A stretch of 64,000 nucleotides of DNA from JBAZTO01 sp041661865. Its GTDB lineage: Bacteria; Planctomycetota; Phycisphaerae; SM23-33. Positions within the stretch are counted from its first letter, which is position 1; each line of letters starts with the position of its first letter. A program made the position numbers and the translations under genes. Shown piece by piece: positions 60,275 through 64,000 of this stretch. The notes beneath the pieces are model-generated. The model was not told the DNA's origin. It searched no databases and saw only the letters and a program-made list of their open reading frames with translations. The stretch is taken from positions 1 to 64,000 of the forward strand of contig JBAZTO010000014.1 of NCBI GenBank assembly GCA_041661865.1. The letters are read 5' to 3'.

Positions 60275-61864
60275 TCAACGGGAATCGGTCGTCGCGGAAC
60301 AGGGCATTGGACTGCCCGCGCCATCAGGATGCACCGCGTAGACCTTCAACGTTCCAGCCGCAAAGACGGGTTTGTACCGGGACAACATCGCTTCCATCGC
60401 CTGGCTCAGAGGGGTCGGTTCTCGTGAATCGATCACGGCGTACGCCAGGCGCCAGTGCGTGAACAATTTCCGCAGTTCCTCCGGTTGGGGAGAGGCCTGC
60501 TGCAACGACGCAGCCACCATGGGGGACTCAACGTTGGCCAACCACGCTATGGGTTGAGCCGCGTAAACGTATCCCGCAGAGGGCGTGGCGCTCAGGAACC
60601 CAGCCACGGCGATGTCATCTTTCCACCGGCCTTTCTGCTGGAGAGAAAACGCGTCCCGGCGATGTCTTTCATAGATCATCCGCCCCACAACGGGAAGATT
60701 GAAAAGCACCAGGATGGCCAGGGAGATGAGGATCGCCCCGTCGAAGGCCTCCCTGTTGCGGAAGGCCTTGATTCGCAGGAGAATCCAACCCAGGCCGTCA
60801 CACCATAACATGAGCAGTAGCGGAAGAATCGGAAGCAGGTAACGCGTTCTGGGAGCGGCCGTCGCGATGCACAGGCCGCCGACATAACAGACTATCGCCA
60901 CCGAGGCCAGGATTCGCACGGTCCGCACCGAGCGAACCATCCCGATGATGATCGGCGTCACCCACACGACCAGGCACAGTATCAAGGGCAATCGCTGCGC
61001 GATGAGCAGGCGGCTGAGCTGGCCGACGGCGAAACCCAGGTGCTGCAACAGCTCAATGATCTTCTCTTTCGACAGATAACCCGTGGTGATGTTTGCCATC
61101 GGCTGGGCGTAGGTGGCGGCCCCAGGCGTGGCGTTTGCGTGTACGTAGGATATGGCCGCCGCCGCGCCAACGGCCAGGCCCGCCAGGACAATCGCCGCGT
61201 TGATGGCTGCGCGAAGGCGAACACCCTTGGGAGCCGAAAGCAGCAGGCCTATGGCGATCCCCACGACCAGCGGAATTCCTGCGACTCGAAAGGCGCAACT
61301 GGCCGGCAACAGCAGCGAGGCAATCTCCCAGCCGCGGCGGTCGGGTTTTTGGCCGCGAAGCCCTCGGAGGTAGAGCCACAAGGCCACCCATACGATCAAC
61401 ATGAACGGCATGTCGCTGAGCAGTTCTCCGCTTCGTTGCACCGTCTCGTTGAGCAGGGCACAGCAGGCCGTAAGGATCATCGCCCAATTCGCATGCACCA
61501 TCTGCCGCAGGGCTTGATACACGACAAAGATCGTCGCCAGGCCCAGCAGGCATAGGACGGCGTTCATGATTCCCGCGCCGGCGCCGAGTTTCATCAGGCC
61601 CGCCAGGAGCAGGGGAAATCCCGGCGGAACGAAGACATGCGGAATGCCGGCCAGGGCATAACCGTGGCCCTCGGCCAACTGGCGCGCCAAGTTCAGATAA
61701 AGTCCACTGTCGGGTCCGATCCACCAGAAACGGCTGATCGAGAACAGGTAGATGACGAGTATCGCGCCCGCCAGGCCCCATCGCCAGGGCTTGACACGAC
61801 GAGAGACCGCCTCTAAGGGATCCTCCAGGAAACTGTGCGTAAAAACTTGGCCAGAGTCGCACAT
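60275..61864 (-). CDS. Polytopic glycosyltransferase (GT39/ArnT-like)
   Basis: This 529-residue membrane protein has about ten to twelve helices in the GT-C pattern of ArnT and protein mannosyltransferases. The first periplasmic loop has the catalytic-type acidic residue in WIGPDSGLYLNLARQLAEGH and the segment HVFVPPGFPLLLAGL. A soluble C-terminal part follows. It would transfer a sugar from a lipid carrier. AAAGG precedes the start by nine bases. Its stop is one base from the sigma-factor stop on the other strand, with no terminator between. Confidence 0.75.
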   Translation of the reverse strand: MCDSGQVFTHSFLEDPLEAVSRRVKPWRWGLAGAILVIYLFSISRFWWIGPDSGLYLNLARQLAEGHGYALAGIPHVFVPPGFPLLLAGLMKLGAGAGIMNAVLCLLGLATIFVVYQALRQMVHANWAMILTACCALLNETVQRSGELLSDMPFMLIVWVALWLYLRGLRGQKPDRRGWEIASLLLPASCAFRVAGIPLVVGIAIGLLLSAPKGVRLRAAINAAIVLAGLAVGAAAAISYVHANATPGAATYAQPMANITTGYLSKEKIIELLQHLGFAVGQLSRLLIAQRLPLILCLVVWVTPIIIGMVRSVRTVRILASVAIVCYVGGLCIATAAPRTRYLLPILPLLLMLWCDGLGWILLRIKAFRNREAFDGAILISLAILVLFNLPVVGRMIYERHRRDAFSLQQKGRWKDDIAVAGFLSATPSAGYVYAAQPIAWLANVESPMVAASLQQASPQPEELRKLFTHWRLAYAVIDSREPTPLSQAMEAMLSRYKPVFAAGTLKVYAVHPDGAGSPMPCSATTDSR

Positions 61865-62030
61865 GTCTATTCGCCTTTCTGAAGGGAATCGTTGAATTTC
61901 AGCGGAGCCGGGCAGACCGGGGAGGGGGTCAGAAAGAGCGTCGTAACCCTCCAGATACCCCAGCGGGCCGCGACTCCGAGTTTGTTTCTGAAAATATTGA
62001 AACTTCTGGATTCCGTGGAATCAATCTTCA

Positions 62031-62987
62031 TCATCGATTCGGCCCCGCGGGTAAAGGCAGGTTGCGTGTTCGTCCAAGAACCGGCCGGACAAACTGCCAT
62101 AGCCCGACCTGTGCGATAACGATCGTTCCCAGCATCAGGGTCATGCGATCCAGCAGGGCGGCATTAACTGCAATTTCAGGGGTGCCGATTAAAACGGCAT
62201 ACACATAAGTAATGGCCGCTTCACGCAGTCCCAGTGCGCCCGGCGTGATGCTGACGAGAAACATGATCTGGGCCGCCACCATCGCCACCATCACGCCCGA
62301 AAAGCTGGCGTGGACTCCCAGGGCCGCAAAGGCCGCATCCAGACGAACGGCGCGGAGAAAAATGGCGGCCAATTGAACCGCCGTAATGAGGGCGATCAAC
62401 CTGGGGCGTTGGCGCATGCTGGACCAGCTCGATCCGAAATTGCGGAGAAAGTTTCCCACGCGCCCAGACCATGAGGAAGGCACGCGCGTCGGCAACAGCA
62501 GCACGATTACGCTGATGCCGGTGACGGCCGCAAATGCCGTCCACAGCGGCCAGGCGCCCTCCAGGCCGCTGGTGAAGGCTCGCCAGCCGAGAAAGCCCAG
62601 GCCGACCAGGCCAACACACGCCATCTGGATAATGATCGTTGGGATCAGCAACGCCGCGAACGCCGAGTAATTCAGTTGGTATTTTGACTTGAGGTACAGG
62701 GCTGGCGCGCCCAGCCCCGCGTGAGGGACGAGCATGTTGGTATAGCTCATGATCGTGTAGATCATGAAAGACTCGTAGTACCCCATGGACACGCCCAGAT
62801 GGCCCAGGGCAAGATGAAAAACCACGCCATCCAGCATGCGCGTCAGAACAAAGATCGCCAGGGTGATTGCCACCCAAACGGGCTTAACCTGCAAGAGCAG
62901 ATCCAGGCGGCCAAGGTGAGAGCGGCACAGATACACAATCGCCCCGATCATGACAGCCGCCAGCAGTAGTTTGGGCCATTGCTTCAT
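62031..62987 (-). CDS. Flippase-like membrane protein (LPG synthase TM/UPF0104 family)
   Basis: This protein of 318 residues has about eight helices and the lysylphosphatidylglycerol-synthase transmembrane pattern: SYTNMLVPHAGLGAPALYLKS near the middle and ITPGALGLREAAITYVYA near the end. Members without the cytoplasmic synthase domain are found in lipid and glycan export clusters, often next to glycosyltransferases, as here. The start at 62987 overlaps the methyltransferase stop by one base, with GAGGAA upstream. Confidence 0.8.
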   Translation of the reverse strand: MKQWPKLLLAAVMIGAIVYLCRSHLGRLDLLLQVKPVWVAITLAIFVLTRMLDGVVFHLALGHLGVSMGYYESFMIYTIMSYTNMLVPHAGLGAPALYLKSKYQLNYSAFAALLIPTIIIQMACVGLVGLGFLGWRAFTSGLEGAWPLWTAFAAVTGISVIVLLLPTRVPSSWSGRVGNFLRNFGSSWSSMRQRPRLIALITAVQLAAIFLRAVRLDAAFAALGVHASFSGVMVAMVAAQIMFLVSITPGALGLREAAITYVYAVLIGTPEIAVNAALLDRMTLMLGTIVIAQVGLWQFVRPVLGRTRNLPLPAGPNR

Positions 62988-63610
62988 CAAAGTTCCTCTT
63001 CCCGATGTGAGACTTCCAGCAAAACCATCGTCCACGGAAGGGGCGTTCGGATTTCGAGCACTCGTCCGAACTGGGACACGAATTCCACGAATTTGCGCTC
63101 GGACCAGTGTTGGATATGTCCCGGCGTATTCCCCCAGGTTCTCACATACTTGCCCCGTGCGAGGTTCAGCACCCGCCAGACCGGCTCGCGGGGAACGGAC
63201 AATACCGCCCAATGTTTCGTCAGGCGCGCGATCTGCCGCATGGCCAATTGAGGGTTCGACAGATGTTCCAGAACTTCCAGGACGAGAACCAGATCGGCCG
63301 ACCTGGCCGGCCGGACCGGGTCGTAAATGGATTCCTGGATGATCCGCATTCCGGGGTTTTGCCTGAGGGCGGCGGCAACCAGATGGGATTCGACATCACT
63401 GGCCTCGAACGCGGCGCCCGGCGGAAGCAGGCCGCGAAGCCTGGCGGTGCTGTGCCCTTCGCCACATCCCAGTTCAACGACCTGGTGTGCGTCAAGCCCT
63501 TTGATCAGGTCGGCAATCCCGTTGAAGAAGCCGTCCAGCAACCGCCGGGTAATGAAATTGGTGCGGATGTACTTGCCGCGAAAGTCCTCTGGAGCGGCAG
63601 AGAAGCTCAT
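62987..63610 (-). CDS. Class I SAM-dependent methyltransferase
   Basis: This 207-residue enzyme has motif I VVELGCGEGHSTARL, an acidic residue in AFEASDVESHL, and the post-motif segment LVLVLEVLEHLSNPQLAMRQ. The pattern is that of small-molecule methyltransferases in polysaccharide and lipid clusters. Its start overlaps the upstream glycosyltransferase stop by four bases and its stop overlaps the next start, so the three genes are one operon. The acceptor is unknown. Confidence 0.85.
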   Translation of the reverse strand: MSFSAAPEDFRGKYIRTNFITRRLLDGFFNGIADLIKGLDAHQVVELGCGEGHSTARLRGLLPPGAAFEASDVESHLVAAALRQNPGMRIIQESIYDPVRPARSADLVLVLEVLEHLSNPQLAMRQIARLTKHWAVLSVPREPVWRVLNLARGKYVRTWGNTPGHIQHWSERKFVEFVSQFGRVLEIRTPLPWTMVLLEVSHREEEL

Positions 63611-64000
63611 GGCTCATCCTGGCCGGAAGCCTTGACCTTGTTGTTCTTTCTCTGGAAGTACAGCACTTCCTCAAGGTAGATCCGGTGACGGTTGAGCATG
63701 TCGCCGATGATCCCCATGTGCAGCGAGAGCAGGCCCAGGGCGAAAAGCACCGCGCCCGTGAAGCCCGCCCACTTGTGCGGCGACAGCGCGCCGGTGAGCA
63801 GGTAGTGAACCAGCAGGAAGATCTCCAGCGCGATGGCCGGCAGAATGGCCGCCAGCGCCAGCTTGCCGAAAAATCGCATGGGGCAATAGTCGCGGTAGGC
63901 CCGCAGAATGATCGTGGACGTGTTGATGGCGTATCGCCACAGGTTGCCGGCCACGCGGCTCTTGCCGTGCGTGCGCTGGCCTTGCACCCTGATGGGAACC
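63607..64000 (-). CDS. Family 2 glycosyltransferase, C-terminal part (runs off the window)
   Basis: Only the last 130 residues are visible. They show the loop VPIRVQGQRTHGKSRVAGN typical of polyprenyl-phosphate hexose synthases, then two membrane helices (about 35-57 and 68-92 of the visible part) and a basic end. This is the C-terminal region of a DPM1/GtrB-like enzyme, with the catalytic GT-A domain beyond the edge. An internal GTG at 63987 is not the start. It begins the glycan/lipid operon in this direction. Confidence 0.75.
   Translation of the reverse strand, partial: VPIRVQGQRTHGKSRVAGNLWRYAINTSTIILRAYRDYCPMRFFGKLALAAILPAIALEIFLLVHYLLTGALSPHKWAGFTGAVLFALGLLSLHMGIIGDMLNRHRIYLEEVLYFQRKNNKVKASGQDEP

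Noticed and set aside
63607..63987. A complete 126-residue membrane protein at the right edge
   Set aside because: The frame continues upstream to the window end with glycosyltransferase-like sequence, so it is the C-terminal part of a longer gene.

Overview
The window is GC-rich bacterial chromosome, most likely from a planctomycete of the Phycisphaerae type. The evidence is two PEP-CTERM (exosortase-sorted) proteins, a VWA-ExbB-ExbD-ExbD-TPR operon, a sigma-70 factor with a long helix-turn-helix N-terminal extension, a planctomycete-style pectate lyase with calcium-type and chitobiase-type C-terminal modules, and several families of short dispersed palindromic repeats between genes. Hybrid-cluster protein, a flavodiiron protein and a complex-I/hydrogenase-4-like membrane complex point to an anaerobic or microaerobic lifestyle. 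The species call is inference.

Layout. 0.2-4.8 kb (minus): DsbD, a secreted pectate lyase, nadC. 5.0-10.4 kb (minus): a run of exported proteins comprising a CsgG-like lipoprotein, a protein with three LPP20-like repeats, a 49-residue lipoprotein and two FlgT-like paralogues. 10.7-12.4 kb: yajC, and a PEP-CTERM protein preceded by two similar tandem hairpins. 12.5-19.4 kb: hcp with an FNR-type site at -41.5, a lower-GC insert (GYF-domain protein, IS630 remnant, MBOAT acyltransferase), a flavodiiron protein and argD. 19.6-25.4 kb: a YyaL-like protein, an azoreductase-like flavoprotein, a secreted unknown, and a low-GC DNA methyltransferase with a small partner. 25.5-33.4 kb: lipoprotein-clpP-clpP-tig, a CGCG-rich non-coding stretch, a 28-residue lysine-rich peptide gene, a parA that looks leaderless, VanZ-like and Gfo/Idh/MocA genes, and a perfect parS-like palindrome.

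33.4-37.7 kb: a type IIG restriction-modification enzyme and a PEP-CTERM metalloprotease. 38.2-46.4 kb: a tightly packed operon with an HTH-EIIA regulator followed by HyfB, HyfC, HyfE, HyfF, a HyfG-like protein and a ferredoxin/NuoB-like fusion. The HyfG-like subunit has lost three of the four nickel-ligand cysteines, so this looks like an energy-converting-hydrogenase-related (Ehr-type) ion pump, not a hydrogenase. 46.5-54.6 kb: an FKBP isomerase, tRNA-Val, a PilZ protein and the VWA/ExbBD/TPR operon. 54.6-60.3 kb: tRNA-Cys, three envelope proteins and the sigma factor. 60.3-64 kb (minus): a membrane glycosyltransferase, a flippase-like membrane protein, a methyltransferase and the 3' end of a family 2 glycosyltransferase that runs off the window, probably a lipid or surface-glycan cluster.

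The most unusual items are the cysteine-poor Ehr-like complex with its HTH-EIIA regulator, the FlgT/LPP20/CsgG envelope cluster without flagellar neighbours, the parA/parS/CGCG-rich/lysine-peptide region, and the methyltransferase that shares a C-terminal module with its small neighbour.
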